Assembly: GCF_019799945.1 (NCBI RefSeq) | Contig: NZ_JABGCH010000020.1 | Coordinates: 1 to 64,000, forward strand | Length of the DNA stretch: 64,000 nt | Reading direction: 5' to 3' | DNA from: Modestobacter marinus | GTDB taxonomy: Bacteria > Actinomycetota > Actinomycetes > Mycobacteriales > Geodermatophilaceae | Part shown: one piece after another, positions 26,163 to 35,140 of the stretch | Layout: each line of letters starts with the position of its first letter | How positions within the stretch are numbered: position 1 is the first letter of the stretch | The notes under the pieces: model-generated | Told to the model about the DNA's origin: nothing | Seen by the model: only the letters and a program-made list of their open reading frames with translations | Databases searched by the model: none | Program-made: the position numbers and the translations under genes

Positions 26163-27209
26163 TCAGGGGGTGGCGAGGAGCCCGGCGGCCGGCGCGATCA
26201 CCAGGACGGCCGCGGCGAGCAGCAGGCCGGCGAGCAGCCACACGCCCGGCGGGCCCTCACCGCGCTTCTGCCGGTAGGCACTGACACCGGCGACCAGACC
26301 GGTGATCGTGAGCGGCGCGGCGACGAGCGCCCCGTAGGGGACGAGTTCCCACAGCACCGTGAACGCGAAGTACACCCCGATGCCGACGGCGAGCGCGACG
26401 ACCATCTCGCCGGCGAACCGCAGCCACGCCAGCGCGCTCTGCCGCCCGGTGAGCGGTTCCCCGTCGGCCGCGACGGTCGGCTGCGGACCGGTGCGGTGCG
26501 CCCCGACGCGACGCCGCTCCTCGGTGTTCGGCCCGACCGCGGCCGTGCCGGACGAGGTCTGCAGCGCGGGGATCGCGGCGGTCGAGGGCCCCGGGGTGCG
26601 GACCGGCGCCGGCTCGGGCGGAACGGGCTTGGCCACGCGGGGCGGGGCGGCCGCGGGCTCCGCATCGCGCCAGCGGCGGCCGGTCTGGGCCGACGGCGGG
26701 CCGGCCTCGGCCCGCTTCGCCACCGGCCCGGTCGTGGAGGCCGGACCGCTCGGCGCGCCCGGAGCGCCCGGCCCGGCCAGCTGGCCGAGTCCACTGCCGT
26801 TGGACGGCGCCTCGCGGCGGCCGCCGTCCCGCCATCCCGCGCCGGGTGTCCGGGGAGCCGGGCGCGGAGCCGGTGCGCGGGACGCGGGTGCGGAGGACGG
26901 CGGCGGCGCGGAGACCGGCGGTACGGAGGGCGGTGTGGACGGCTGCGGCGCGGCGGACGGCGCGGCGCCCCGGGCGGGCGTGCGCGGCGGCGTCGGGGCA
27001 CGGCCGGGAGCCTCCGGCCGTCCGGCCGCCGGACGAGCCGGCGCGGACCGCTCGGGGTCGACGCGCGCCGGGCCTCCGTTCGTCGCGGGCTCCCCGGGCT
27101 GACGACGACGGCGGCCCGGGCGGGTCCCCTGCTCGCTCTCGAGGCCGTGCTCCCGCAGGATCTCGGCGAGAGTGCGGACGCTGAAGTCCCCCGTGGGCGG
27201 CTGCGACAT
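26163..27209 (-). CDS. Pro/Ala-rich membrane protein (Rv0497-like), function unknown
   Basis: A 348-residue protein with a short N-terminal segment [20 protein letters not shown], a disordered Pro/Ala/Arg-rich region of about 230 residues, and three C-terminal transmembrane helices ([59 protein letters not shown]). ATG at 27209 is 7 nt after GGAGG and shares one base with the ppx stop, so the two are coupled. The ppx-membrane protein-proC order matches Rv0496-Rv0500 (from memory). No enzymatic domain seen. Confidence 0.8.
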   Translation of the reverse strand: MSQPPTGDFSVRTLAEILREHGLESEQGTRPGRRRRQPGEPATNGGPARVDPERSAPARPAAGRPEAPGRAPTPPRTPARGAAPSAAPQPSTPPSVPPVSAPPPSSAPASRAPAPRPAPRTPGAGWRDGGRREAPSNGSGLGQLAGPGAPGAPSGPASTTGPVAKRAEAGPPSAQTGRRWRDAEPAAAPPRVAKPVPPEPAPVRTPGPSTAAIPALQTSSGTAAVGPNTEERRRVGAHRTGPQPTVAADGEPLTGRQSALAWLRFAGEMVVALAVGIGVYFAFTVLWELVPYGALVAAPLTITGLVAGVSAYRQKRGEGPPGVWLLAGLLLAAAVLVIAPAAGLLATP

Positions 27210-28153
27210 CACGCTCCCTCCAGCTGGTCCAGGCGGCGCAGGATGATTCCCTCACGCAGCGCCCACGGGCAGATACGGACAGACGGTACGTCCACCGCCC
27301 GCATCGCGGCCCGCGCCACGACGGCACCGGCCGGCACCTGGTGCGCCCGCTGCGGCGAGACCCCCTGCAGCTCGGCCAGCGCGTCGCACTCGATCCGGGC
27401 CACGAAGCCCAGCACCTGGTCCAGCGCGGTCTCGCTGAGCTCCCGCAGCACCCGCAGCCCGGCGCCGTAGGGCGCTGCTCCGGCCAGCCGCGCGACGGTG
27501 CGGAAGGTCTTGGAGGTGGCGACGGCGAGGTCCGGCGGGCCGCCCGCGCGCAACTTGTCCCCCACCGGGGCGAGCAGGTCGGCGGCGTGGTCGTCCAGCG
27601 CGGCCAGCGCCGCCAGGTCCGGCCGCCCCCCGGTCTGGGCCTCCGGGAGGAAGCGGCGGGTCATCCGGCCGGCGCCCAGTGGCAGCGAGATCGCCACATC
27701 GGGGTCCTCGTCGATCCCGCTGGCCAGCTCCAGCGAGCCGCCGCCGATGTCCATCACGAGCAGCCGGCCGGCGCTCCAGCCGAACCACCGCCGCACGGCG
27801 AGGAAGGTGAGCCGGGCCTCGTCCTCCCCGGTCAGCACCTGCAGGTCGACGCCGGTCTGCTCGCGCACCCGGCGCATCACCGCGGCCCCGTTGTCGGCCT
27901 CCCGGATGGCGGAGGTGACGAAGGCGAGCAGCTCGTCGCACCTGCGGTCCGCGGCCTGCCGCTTCGCCTTCTGCACCGCGGCGAGCAGCGCCTTCTCCCC
28001 TGCCTTGGACAGCTTGCCGTCGTCCCCGACGTGCTCGGCGAGCCGCAGCAGCCACCGGTCGTCGTGCATCGGGGTCGGGTGCGCCCCGCGGTGTGCGTCG
28101 ACCACGATCAGGTGGACCGTGTTCGAACCGACGTCCAGCACCCCGAGCCGCAT
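27209..28153 (-). CDS. ppx: Ppx/GppA family phosphatase (exopolyphosphatase-like)
   Basis: ASKHA-fold phosphohydrolase acting on polyphosphate or pppGpp. The 314-residue protein has [16 protein letters not shown] near 4-19 and [13 protein letters not shown] near 139-151, and ends before any HD domain, so it is the short (Ppx1-type) form. ATG at 28153, 38 bp from the divergent Rv0495c-like gene. Being near phoU and regX3/senX3 fits a phosphate-stress context, but that is inference. Confidence 0.9.
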   Translation of the reverse strand: MRLGVLDVGSNTVHLIVVDAHRGAHPTPMHDDRWLLRLAEHVGDDGKLSKAGEKALLAAVQKAKRQAADRRCDELLAFVTSAIREADNGAAVMRRVREQTGVDLQVLTGEDEARLTFLAVRRWFGWSAGRLLVMDIGGGSLELASGIDEDPDVAISLPLGAGRMTRRFLPEAQTGGRPDLAALAALDDHAADLLAPVGDKLRAGGPPDLAVATSKTFRTVARLAGAAPYGAGLRVLRELSETALDQVLGFVARIECDALAELQGVSPQRAHQVPAGAVVARAAMRAVDVPSVRICPWALREGIILRRLDQLEGA

Positions 28154-28191
28154 GGCCGAGAGTCTGCCGGGCCGACCCCTACGCTGCGTCA

Positions 28192-29031
28192 GTGGACCCG
28201 AGCACGCCCGTCGGCCCGCCGTCCGAGGTGGGACTCGACTTCCCGCGCGAGTGGATCGAGTTCGTCGACCCCGCCGATCCCGAGCACCTCGTGCGCGCCG
28301 ACCTCACCTGGCTGACCAGCGCGTGGACGTGCGTGTTCGGCCGTGGCTGCGCCGGCGTGGTCGAGGGACGGGCCGACGACGGGTGCTGCAACCACGGGGC
28401 CTTCTTCACCGACGAGGACGACCTGGCCCGGGTGGAGGCGTCGGTCGCGGAACTGACCCCGCTGGACTGGCAGCGGCATCCCGGACGCCCGGTCGGGCGG
28501 GACGAGTGGACCGAGCCCGACACGCTCGCCGAGCCCCCGCCCGGAGAGGTCGCCGAGCAGGCGCTGCGCACCCGGGTCACCGACGGGGCCTGCGTCTTCC
28601 TCAACCGCCCCGGACACCCCGGCGGGGCCGGGTGCGCGCTGCACGCGATGGCGCTCCGCCAGGGCCGGCACCCGCTGGAGACCAAGCCCGACGTGTGCTG
28701 GCAGCTGCCGATCCGCCGGGAGCAGGAGTGGGTGGACCGGCCGGACGAGACCCGGGTGCTCGTGTCGACCATCGGCGAGTTCGACCGCCGCGGGTGGGGA
28801 CCCGGCGGGCACGACCTGCACTGGTGGTGCACCGGGGCGCCGATCGCCCACGTCTCCGCGCAGCCGCTGGTGGAGACCTACGAGCCGGAGCTGACCGCAC
28901 TGCTCGGGCCGGCGGCCTACGCCGAGCTACGCCGGCTGACCGAGGCCCGCCTCGACGCCGGCCTCGTCGCCCCGCACCCGGCGAGCCCCCGGCCGGTTCC
29001 GGTGCAGCTCCACCGCCGCCGCACCGACTGA
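28192..29031 (+). CDS. conserved Cys-rich hypothetical protein (Rv0495c-like)
   Basis: The 279-residue protein has many conserved-looking cysteines: [12 protein letters not shown] and [11 protein letters not shown] near 43-70, then [19 protein letters not shown] and KPDVCWQLP near 130-170, suggesting a metal or Fe-S site. I do not recognise a biochemical function; gene position opposite ppx matches Rv0495c (from memory). GTG at 28192 is chosen because a longer frame would overlap ppx. Its last 105 bases overlap the 3' end of the convergent GlxA-like gene. Confidence 0.8.
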   Translation: MDPSTPVGPPSEVGLDFPREWIEFVDPADPEHLVRADLTWLTSAWTCVFGRGCAGVVEGRADDGCCNHGAFFTDEDDLARVEASVAELTPLDWQRHPGRPVGRDEWTEPDTLAEPPPGEVAEQALRTRVTDGACVFLNRPGHPGGAGCALHAMALRQGRHPLETKPDVCWQLPIRREQEWVDRPDETRVLVSTIGEFDRRGWGPGGHDLHWWCTGAPIAHVSAQPLVETYEPELTALLGPAAYAELRRLTEARLDAGLVAPHPASPRPVPVQLHRRRTD

Positions 29032-30021
29032 GGCGCCCGCGGGCCGGCGGCCGGCCCGGAAGGTCTGCCGGTAGGCCCGTGGGGAGACGCCCCGGCGGCG
29101 GGTGAACTGCTCGCGCAGGCCGGCGGCGGTGCCGAAGCCGACCAGCCGGGCGATCTCCTCCACGGGAGCGTCGCTCTCCTCGAGCAGCTCCTCGGCCGCG
29201 GCCAGGCGCTGGGCCAGCAGCCAGGCGTGCGGCGTCGTCCCGGTGGTGGCCTTGAAGTGGCGGGCGAAGCTGCGGGGGCTCATCAGGGCCCGCCGGGACA
29301 GCATCTCGACGCTGATCTCCTCGGCCAGGTGGCCGCGGCACCACTCCAGGACGGCGCCGAGCAGGTCGTCCTCGCACGGAGCCACCGGGTTGTCGATGAA
29401 CTGCGCCTGCCCGCCGTCGCGGTGCGGCGGCACCACCATGTCCCGGGCCATCGCGTTGGCCGCGGTGGACCCCCACTCGCGGCGGACCAGGTGCAGCAGG
29501 GTGTCGACGCCGGCCGCGGTGCCGGCGCCGGTGAGGATCTGGCCGGAGTCGACGTAGAGCACGGCCGGGTCGACCGTCACGGCCGGGAACCGAGCGGCCA
29601 GCTCGCCGGCGTAGCGCCAGTGCGTCGTGGCGCGGCAGCCGTCGAGCAGACCGGCGTGGGCGAGCACGAACGCGCCGGTGCACTGGCTGACGATGATCGC
29701 GCCGCGGGCGTGGGCGGCGCGCAGGGCCGTCACCAGCTCCGGGGAGGGGACCCGCTCGAACAGCTCCCAGGCGGTGAACGTGACGATGTCGGACCGGGCG
29801 AGCCGCTCGAGGCCGTGCTCGACCACCAGCTGGAGTCCGGTGTCCGTGCGGATGACGCCGGGCGACTCGCTGACCAGCGCGAAGTCGAAGCGCGGCAGCC
29901 CCAGCGCCGTCCGGTCGTAGCCGAACACCTCCGAGGTCACGCCGATCCCGAAGCTGCCCACCACCCCGTCGGCGACGACCGCGCTGACCACCATCGGACG
30001 GCCCTGTGTGTCCACGGACAC
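28927..30021 (-). CDS. GlxA-type AraC-family regulator (DJ-1/PfpI domain plus AraC HTH)
   Basis: The 364-residue protein has an N-terminal DJ-1/PfpI-like domain with the elbow cysteine in [19 protein letters not shown] near 108-126, and a C-terminal AraC double HTH ([20 protein letters not shown], then [20 protein letters not shown]). Such proteins are usually ligand-responsive activators. About 40 residues after the HTH ([19 protein letters not shown] onward) look non-homologous and lie in the overlap with the convergent gene, so the tail may be a read-on extension. Start at ATG 30021. Confidence 0.87.
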   Translation of the reverse strand: MSVDTQGRPMVVSAVVADGVVGSFGIGVTSEVFGYDRTALGLPRFDFALVSESPGVIRTDTGLQLVVEHGLERLARSDIVTFTAWELFERVPSPELVTALRAAHARGAIIVSQCTGAFVLAHAGLLDGCRATTHWRYAGELAARFPAVTVDPAVLYVDSGQILTGAGTAAGVDTLLHLVRREWGSTAANAMARDMVVPPHRDGGQAQFIDNPVAPCEDDLLGAVLEWCRGHLAEEISVEMLSRRALMSPRSFARHFKATTGTTPHAWLLAQRLAAAEELLEESDAPVEEIARLVGFGTAAGLREQFTRRRGVSPRAYRQTFRAGRRPAGASVGAAAVELHRNRPGARRVRGDEAGVEAGLGQPA

Positions 30022-30096
30022 AGCATGGCAGAAAAATTGCGTTGTCGGTCACTCCTGCCACTCGTGGACCGTGCCGGCCGCGAGCACGCTCATCGC

Positions 30097-30360
30097 ATGT
30101 TGATGATCCACTGCCCCGTGACCCGGACCGACGAGCTGGTCGCCGACCGGCGCATCCGATCGGTCGTCAACCACCGGACCCACATCGCCCTCACGATCGC
30201 CTGCCCCTGCGGCGCCGAGCACGTCGTGCGCACCGGCCGGCGCTGGGAGGAGGCGCGGGCCCGCGTGATGGAGCGCGCCGCCACCCGGAACGCGGCCGCC
30301 GCAGCTGCCGCGGCGGCGGACACGGCCACTCGGGCTGCGCGCGTGAGCGTCCCCGCGTAA
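30097..30360 (+). CDS. small hypothetical protein with CPC motif
   Basis: An 87-residue ORF begins MLMIHCPVTRTDELV and has ALTIACPCGAEHVVRTGRRW, so cysteines 6, 36 and 38 could bind metal, followed by an Ala-rich helix. It ends 10 bp before DUF3072. Start could be 30097 or the ATG at 30103; no good ribosome site is visible for either. GC3 is high. Family not recognised. Confidence 0.45.
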   Translation: MLMIHCPVTRTDELVADRRIRSVVNHRTHIALTIACPCGAEHVVRTGRRWEEARARVMERAATRNAAAAAAAAADTATRAARVSVPA

Positions 30361-30370
30361 CTTCGAACAC

Positions 30371-30583
30371 ATGAGCGAATCGACCGGACCCGACAGCGCC
30401 CGCAGCACCGAGAAGGACCCGTCCGACTGGGTGACCGGTGACGAGCCCGCCACCGGCGCGCAGAAGAGCTACCTGGGCACACTGGCCCGCGAGGCGGGCG
30501 AGGACGTCCCCGAGGACATCTCCAAGGCGGACGCCTCCCGCAAGATCGACGAGCTGCGGGAGGAGACCGGCCGGGGTCAATGA
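30371..30583 (+). CDS. DUF3072 domain-containing protein
   Basis: A 70-residue acidic protein whose core TGAQKSYLGTLAREAGEDVP followed by DISKADASRKIDELREETG matches DUF3072, a short helical domain of unknown function. ATG at 30371, 10 bp after the previous small ORF, so probably the same transcript. It is followed by a strong hairpin before the convergent regX3. Confidence 0.85.
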   Translation: MSESTGPDSARSTEKDPSDWVTGDEPATGAQKSYLGTLAREAGEDVPEDISKADASRKIDELREETGRGQ

Positions 30584-30613
30584 GGCACCGGGCGGGCCCT
30601 GGAGGCGGGAGGA

Positions 30614-30643
30614 CCCCTTCCCGGGGTGGGCCCCGGGAAGGGG
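30614..30643. terminator. bidirectional terminator hairpin between DUF3072 gene and regX3
   Basis: Perfect 13-bp stem: CCCCTTCCCGGGG (30614-30626), 4-nt loop, CCCCGGGAAGGGG (30631-30643). Located 30 bp after the DUF3072 stop and 6 bp from the regX3 stop, it serves both convergent genes. Confidence 0.8.
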
Positions 30644-30649
30644 CCTCTG

Positions 30650-31330
30650 CTAGGCCTCGAACTTGTAGCCGAGGCCCCGCACGGTCAGCAGGTACTGGGG
30701 GTTGGCCGGGTCCGGCTCGAGCTTGGCGCGCAGCCGCTTGACGTGGACGTCGAGGGTCTTGGTGTCGCCCACGTAGTCCGCGCCCCACACCCGGTCGATG
30801 AGCTGTCCCCGGGTGAGGACCCGGCCGGCGTTGCGCAGCAGGACCTCGAGCAGGTCGAACTCCTTCAGCGGCAGCGCGACCGGCTGCCCGTCGACCGCGA
30901 CGACGTGCCGCTCGACGTCCAGCCGGACGGGTCCGGCCGCCAGCGAGGTGTCCACCGCCGGATCGGCCTCCGTGCCGCGGCGCAGCACCGCGCGGATCCG
31001 GGCCACCAGCTCGCGCGCCGAGTACGGCTTGGTCACGTAGTCGTCGGCGCCGAGCTCCAGGCCGAGGACCTTGTCGATCTCGGTGTCCTTGGCGGTCAGC
31101 ATGATGATCGGGACCGAGCTCTTCGCGCGCAGCGCCTTGCAGACCTCGGTGCCCGGCAGCCCCGGCAGCATGAGGTCGAGCAGGACGATGTCGGCCCCGG
31201 CCCGGTCGAACTCGGTGAGCGCGTCCGGGCCGTTCGCGGCGACGACGGTGTCGTAGCCCTCCCGGCGCAGCATGTAGGACAGCGCGTCGGAGAAGGACTC
31301 CTCGTCCTCCACCACGAGCACTCGGGTCAT
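30650..31330 (-). CDS. regX3: OmpR/PhoB-family response regulator RegX3
   Basis: DNA-binding half of the SenX3-RegX3 phosphate-sensing two-component system. The 226-residue protein has a receiver domain with acidic pocket VVEDEES, phospho-acceptor D52 in IVLLDLMLPG, MLTAKD and the lysine in YVTKPYSARELVARI, then a winged-helix effector domain ending RGLGYKFEA. ATG at 31330 overlaps the senX3 stop by 4 nt. Phosphorylated RegX3 binds PHO boxes like the one at 32680. Confidence 0.93.
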   Translation of the reverse strand: MTRVLVVEDEESFSDALSYMLRREGYDTVVAANGPDALTEFDRAGADIVLLDLMLPGLPGTEVCKALRAKSSVPIIMLTAKDTEIDKVLGLELGADDYVTKPYSARELVARIRAVLRRGTEADPAVDTSLAAGPVRLDVERHVVAVDGQPVALPLKEFDLLEVLLRNAGRVLTRGQLIDRVWGADYVGDTKTLDVHVKRLRAKLEPDPANPQYLLTVRGLGYKFEA

Positions 31331-32649
31331 GACCGTCCTCTCTCGGCGACCCCGGTGGGGCCGTGGTCCGTGGGTTCCGGGCCACCGACGGCGTCGGAGC
31401 TCCGGAAGGGGTGCAGCGGGGGCACCGGCGGGCGCTCGGGGGCGACGTCGTCCACCGCCCGGTCGGCGCGCGAGGCGAGCGGGATCCGCAGCGTGAACGT
31501 GGAACCGAGGCCCTCCTCGCTCCACACGCTCACCGAGCCGCCGTGGTTGCTCGCGACGTGCTTGACGATCGCCAGCCCCAGCCCGGTGCCCCCGGTGGCG
31601 CTGGCCCGCGACTGGTCGACCCGGTAGAAGCGCTCGAACACCCGGGAGCGGTCCGTCCGCGGGATGCCGATCCCCGAGTCCGTGACGGCGATCTCGGCGA
31701 ACCCGGACCTCGCCCGCGCGCCCACCGCGATGGTGGTGTCGGGCGGGCTGTAGGCGACCGCGTTGGCCAGCAGGTTGGTGAGCGCGGTGGCCAGCTGCGC
31801 CTCCACACCGCGGACCACGAGGCCCGGCTGGCAGGCGACGGCGAGCTCGATGTCCTTGGCCGCCGCGGCGGCGCGGGTGCGGTCGACTGCCTCACCGACG
31901 ACGGTGGCGACCGCGACCGGCGCCAGCTCGGGCAGCGGCTCGGCGCCCTGCAGCCGGGACAGGTCGATCAGCTCCCGGACCAGCCGGGCCAACCGATCGG
32001 CCTCGTGCTGCATCCGGGCGGCGAACCGCTGCACCGCCTCCGGGTCGTCCGCGGCTCCCTGCACCGCCTCGGCCAGCAGGATGAGAGCACCCACCGGCGT
32101 CTTCAGCTCGTGCCCGACGTTGGCCACGAAGTCCCGGCGGACCGCCTCCACCCGGCGCGCCTCGGTCACGTCCTGCAGCACCAGGGCGACCGGACCGGGG
32201 CCGACGACCGGGCCGCTGGAGAGCCGGATCGCGTGCACGCCGACCGTGCGCGGCCCGCTGCCGACGACGTCGCCGGCCAGCGGGATCTCCGCCCGGCGGC
32301 TCCCGGCGGTGTGCACGCTGCGCGCGACCTGGAGCAGGGCGGGCACCTGGAGCCGATCGCCGCGCAGGATGCCCAGCGCGCGGGCGGAGGGGTTGGCCAG
32401 CAGGATCTCGTCGTCGGGACCGACCAGCACCACCGCCGGGTCCATCAGGTCCACCAGGCGGCGGCTGAGCGCGGCGTCGTCCCCGGGGCGCGCGACGACG
32501 CGCTCGGCCGGACCCTCGTCGAGGGCCCGGCTGCGGGCGCGGACCACCGAGAGCGCCAGGAGCAGGCCGATCACGAGGCCCGCCACCAGGGCGACCACCG
32601 CTTCCACGTGATCGATGCTAGCCACGGCGACGCGCCCCACCAGGAACAT
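31327..32649 (-). CDS. senX3: sensor histidine kinase SenX3
   Basis: Membrane kinase partner of RegX3. The 440-residue version has one N-terminal helix (VEAVVALVAGLVIGLLLALS), a PAS-like region (about 65-165), the HisKA box DFVANVGHELKTPVGAL with phospho-accepting His about residue 180, and an ATPase domain with N, G1 (VTDSGIGIP), F and G2 (GGTGLGLAIVKHV) boxes. The exact start is uncertain: ATG 32649, GTG 32625 and GTG 32607 are all in frame and none has a clear ribosome site. Diverges from phoU. Confidence 0.9.
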   Translation of the reverse strand: MFLVGRVAVASIDHVEAVVALVAGLVIGLLLALSVVRARSRALDEGPAERVVARPGDDAALSRRLVDLMDPAVVLVGPDDEILLANPSARALGILRGDRLQVPALLQVARSVHTAGSRRAEIPLAGDVVGSGPRTVGVHAIRLSSGPVVGPGPVALVLQDVTEARRVEAVRRDFVANVGHELKTPVGALILLAEAVQGAADDPEAVQRFAARMQHEADRLARLVRELIDLSRLQGAEPLPELAPVAVATVVGEAVDRTRAAAAAKDIELAVACQPGLVVRGVEAQLATALTNLLANAVAYSPPDTTIAVGARARSGFAEIAVTDSGIGIPRTDRSRVFERFYRVDQSRASATGGTGLGLAIVKHVASNHGGSVSVWSEEGLGSTFTLRIPLASRADRAVDDVAPERPPVPPLHPFRSSDAVGGPEPTDHGPTGVAERGRS

Positions 32650-32679
32650 CCGGGGGCCTCACCCCGTCGGGTGGGCAGT

Positions 32680-32712
32680 GTTCACCGGGCGGCTCCCGGT
32701 CGTTCACCCAAC
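32680..32712. promoter_or_regulatory. PHO box (RegX3/PhoP operator)
   Basis: Three 11-bp direct repeat units: GTTCACCGGGC, GGCTCCCGGTC and GTTCACCCAAC. The outer units carry the perfect GTTCACC core exactly 22 bp apart. Actinobacterial PhoB-type regulators bind such tandem 11-mers. The site lies between senX3 and phoU and can control both promoters. Confidence 0.8.
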
Positions 32713-32815
32713 GGTCTCGTCGGCGGTTGCCGAGCTGCCTACGCTCGCGGTGACGCAGGTCGCGACGTCGAGGAGAGCCGATCCCCGGCGCGGGCGGCGG
32801 CCGGAGGAGGAAATC

Positions 32816-33478
32816 GTGCTGCGGGAGAGCTACCGCGAGGAACTGGACGACATCAACGCCTGCCTGGTGGGGATGGCGAACACCGTCGGCTCGGCGATGA
32901 GCACGGCGACCACGGCCCTGCTGGACGCCGACGTCGCCCTGGCGGACCTGGTGATCGCCGGCGACGCGCGCATCGACGCCGTGCGCGAGAGCATCGAGGA
33001 GCGCTGTTTCACCCTCCTGGCGCGGCAGCAGCCGGTCGCCACCGACCTGCGCACGATCACCACCGCGATGCGGATCGTCGGCGACCTGGAGCGCATGGGC
33101 GACCTGGCCGAGCACATCGCCAAGGTGGCCCGGATGCGGTTCCCCGAGCACGCGGTGCCGCAGGAGGTCCGGCCGGTCTTCCTCGAGGCCGGCCACGTCG
33201 CGGAGAGCCTGGTCGCGAAGGCCGGCACGGTCATCGCCAAGCGGGACATCGCGGCGGCCGCCCAGCTTGAGGCCGACGACGACGTCATGGACCGGTTGCA
33301 CGCGCAGCTGTTCCGCGAGCTGCTCAGCGACGACTGGCCGCACGGCATCGAGTCGGCGATCGACGTGACCCTGCTCGGCCGCTACTACGAGCGGTTCGCC
33401 GACCACGCGGTGAGCGTGGCCCGGCGGGTGGTCTACCTGGTCACCGGCGAGCGGAGCATGGCCCCCGCGGCCGGCTGA
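32816..33478 (+). CDS. phoU: phosphate signalling protein PhoU
   Basis: Negative modulator linking phosphate uptake to the sensor kinase. The 220-residue protein has the two PhoU three-helix repeats, with motifs DARIDAVRESIEERCFTLLA and RIVGDLERMGDLAEHIAKVA in the first and YYERFADHAVSVARRVVYLV in the second. GTG at 32816 is 6 nt after GGAGGAGGAA, which rejects the long upstream open frame. Divergent from senX3 over a PHO box. Confidence 0.93.
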   Translation: MLRESYREELDDINACLVGMANTVGSAMSTATTALLDADVALADLVIAGDARIDAVRESIEERCFTLLARQQPVATDLRTITTAMRIVGDLERMGDLAEHIAKVARMRFPEHAVPQEVRPVFLEAGHVAESLVAKAGTVIAKRDIAAAAQLEADDDVMDRLHAQLFRELLSDDWPHGIESAIDVTLLGRYYERFADHAVSVARRVVYLVTGERSMAPAAG

Positions 33479-33482
33479 GCGA

Positions 33483-33529
33483 CGACGACGGAGCCCCCGG
33501 CAGCCCAGCTGCCGGGGGCTCCGTCGTCG
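33483..33529. terminator. bidirectional terminator between phoU and gpmA
   Basis: A perfect 22-bp stem (33483-33504 with 33508-33529) with a 3-nt loop; the inner arm is GAGCCCCCGGCAGC and its complement. It fills the 51-bp gap between the convergent phoU and gpmA stops. Confidence 0.9.
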
Positions 33530-34285
33530 CTACTTCTTGCCCTGGTTCTTGACGGCCTCGATCGCGGCGGCGGCCGCCTCCGGGTCGAGGTACTCGCCGC
33601 CGGGCTTCAGCGGGCGCAGGTCGGCATCCAGGTCGTAGCGCAGCGGGACGCCGGTGGGGATGTTGAGCCCGACGACCTCCTCGTCGCCCATGCCGTCGAG
33701 GTGCTTCACCAGGGCCCGCAAGCTGTTGCCGTGCGCGGCGACCAGCACCCGCTGCCCGCTGCGCAGGTCCGGGACGATCGAGTCGTACCAGTAGGGCAGC
33801 ATCCGGATGACGACGTCCTTGAGGCACTCGGTCTTCGGCCGGGCCTCGGGCGGCAGGAACAGGTAGCGCGCGTCGCCGTCCTGGGAGAACTCGCTGCCCG
33901 GGTCGATCGGCGGCGGCGGGACGTCGTACGAGCGGCGCCAGAGCATGAACTGCTCCTCGCCGAACTCGGCGAGGGTGGCCGCCTTGTCCTTGCCCTGCAG
34001 CGCCCCGTAGTGGCGCTCGTTGAGCCGCCACGACCGCTTGACCGGGATCCACTGCCGGTCGGCCTCGGCCAGGGCCAGCTCGGCGGTGCTGATCGCGCGC
34101 TTGAGCACGCTCGTGTGCAGCACGTCGGGGAGCAGGTCCTGCTCGGCGAGCAGCTGCCCACCGCGGGCGGCCTCGGTGCGCCCCTTCTCCGACAGCGGGA
34201 CGTCCACCCAGCCGGTGAACAGGTTCGCCTTGTTCCACTCGCTCTCGCCGTGGCGGAGCAGGACCAGCGTCGCGGTGTCAGTCAC
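33530..34285 (-). CDS. gpmA: 2,3-bisphosphoglycerate-dependent phosphoglycerate mutase
   Basis: Glycolytic interconversion of 3- and 2-phosphoglycerate. The 251-residue protein opens [18 protein letters not shown] with phospho-His12, followed by [31 protein letters not shown] and the second histidine in [20 protein letters not shown] chose the GTG at 34285 because it gives the family N terminus and has AGGA 8 nt upstream; the ATG 9 bases upstream is possible. Confidence 0.94.
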   Translation of the reverse strand: MTDTATLVLLRHGESEWNKANLFTGWVDVPLSEKGRTEAARGGQLLAEQDLLPDVLHTSVLKRAISTAELALAEADRQWIPVKRSWRLNERHYGALQGKDKAATLAEFGEEQFMLWRRSYDVPPPPIDPGSEFSQDGDARYLFLPPEARPKTECLKDVVIRMLPYWYDSIVPDLRSGQRVLVAAHGNSLRALVKHLDGMGDEEVVGLNIPTGVPLRYDLDADLRPLKPGGEYLDPEAAAAAIEAVKNQGKK

Positions 34286-34341
34286 ACCGGCCATCCTGCC
34301 CGACCGGGCCACCCGGGGGCACCGGCAGGCAGGATCTGCCC

Positions 34342-35088
34342 GTGCGGGCGACGGAGCGGTGGGCGGCGGAGCTGGCCGCGTGGACGATCGACCCGGAAGT
34401 GCTGGCCGCCGCCCCGGAGTCGCCCTACGGGTTCCCGGTGGGCCTGTTCGGTGCCGACCGGGGCGCGGCGGCCACGCACGAGGCGGTTCGGGCGGTGCGG
34501 CCGCGCAGCGTGCTGGACGTCGGCTGCGGCGGCGGGGCGGCGAGCGTGCCGGTCGGGGCGCCGGAGCTGCTCGGGGTGGACGAGTCCCCGGAGCTGCTGG
34601 CCAGTTTCGCGGCCGCGGCCGGGCCGGGCGCGCGCACGTTCCCGGGCCGCTGGCCGGACGTCGCCGGGGAGGTCCCGGTGGCCGACGTCGTCGTCTGCGC
34701 GAACGTCGTCTACAACGTGCCGGACGTCGCCGACTTCGTGACCGCGCTGACCGCGCACGCCCGGCGGCGGGTCGTCGTCGAGCTCACCGACGTGCACCCC
34801 TGGACGTCGCTGGCCGGGCTGTGGCGGCACTTCCACGGCCAGGAGCGGCCGGCCGGCCCGACCGCGGAGCTGTTCGGCGAGGTGCTGGCCGAGCTCGGAC
34901 TGGCCACGGAGTCGGTCACCTGGCAGCGGGACGACCCCTGGCGCGACGCACCGGCCGACGTCGTCCTGGCCTTCACCCGGCGGCGGCTGTGCCTGCCCGC
35001 CGGGCGGGAGCCGGAGGTGGCCGAGGCGATGACCCGCCTCGCCGACGACCGGCCGCGGACGGCCACCACCCTCTGGTGGCCGGTGTGA
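34342..35088 (+). CDS. class I SAM-dependent methyltransferase
   Basis: The 248-residue protein has the SAM-binding motif [17 protein letters not shown] near 56-71, the acidic [10 protein letters not shown], and motif [19 protein letters not shown] near 116-134. Substrate unknown. GTG at 34342 lies 56 bp from the divergent gpmA start. Its 3' end faces the convergent oxoamine synthase, and the whole 52-bp gap is a hairpin repeat. Confidence 0.85.
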   Translation: MRATERWAAELAAWTIDPEVLAAAPESPYGFPVGLFGADRGAAATHEAVRAVRPRSVLDVGCGGGAASVPVGAPELLGVDESPELLASFAAAAGPGARTFPGRWPDVAGEVPVADVVVCANVVYNVPDVADFVTALTAHARRRVVVELTDVHPWTSLAGLWRHFHGQERPAGPTAELFGEVLAELGLATESVTWQRDDPWRDAPADVVLAFTRRRLCLPAGREPEVAEAMTRLADDRPRTATTLWWPV

Positions 35089-35140
35089 GGACCCCTGCCC
35101 CCACCACTCGCGAGCTCGCGGCGGGCCCCTGCAGGGGACC
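35089..35140. repeat. dispersed hairpin repeat acting as convergent terminator
   Basis: The element fills the entire gap between the convergent stops at 35088 and 35141. On the minus strand it reads GGTCCCCTGCAGGGGCCCGC, CGCGAGCTCGCGAGTGGTGG, GGGCAGGGGTCC. The ends form an imperfect stem (GGACCCCTGC with GCAGGGGACC, one mismatch). It shares most of its bases with the copy at 24201-24256. Confidence 0.75.
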
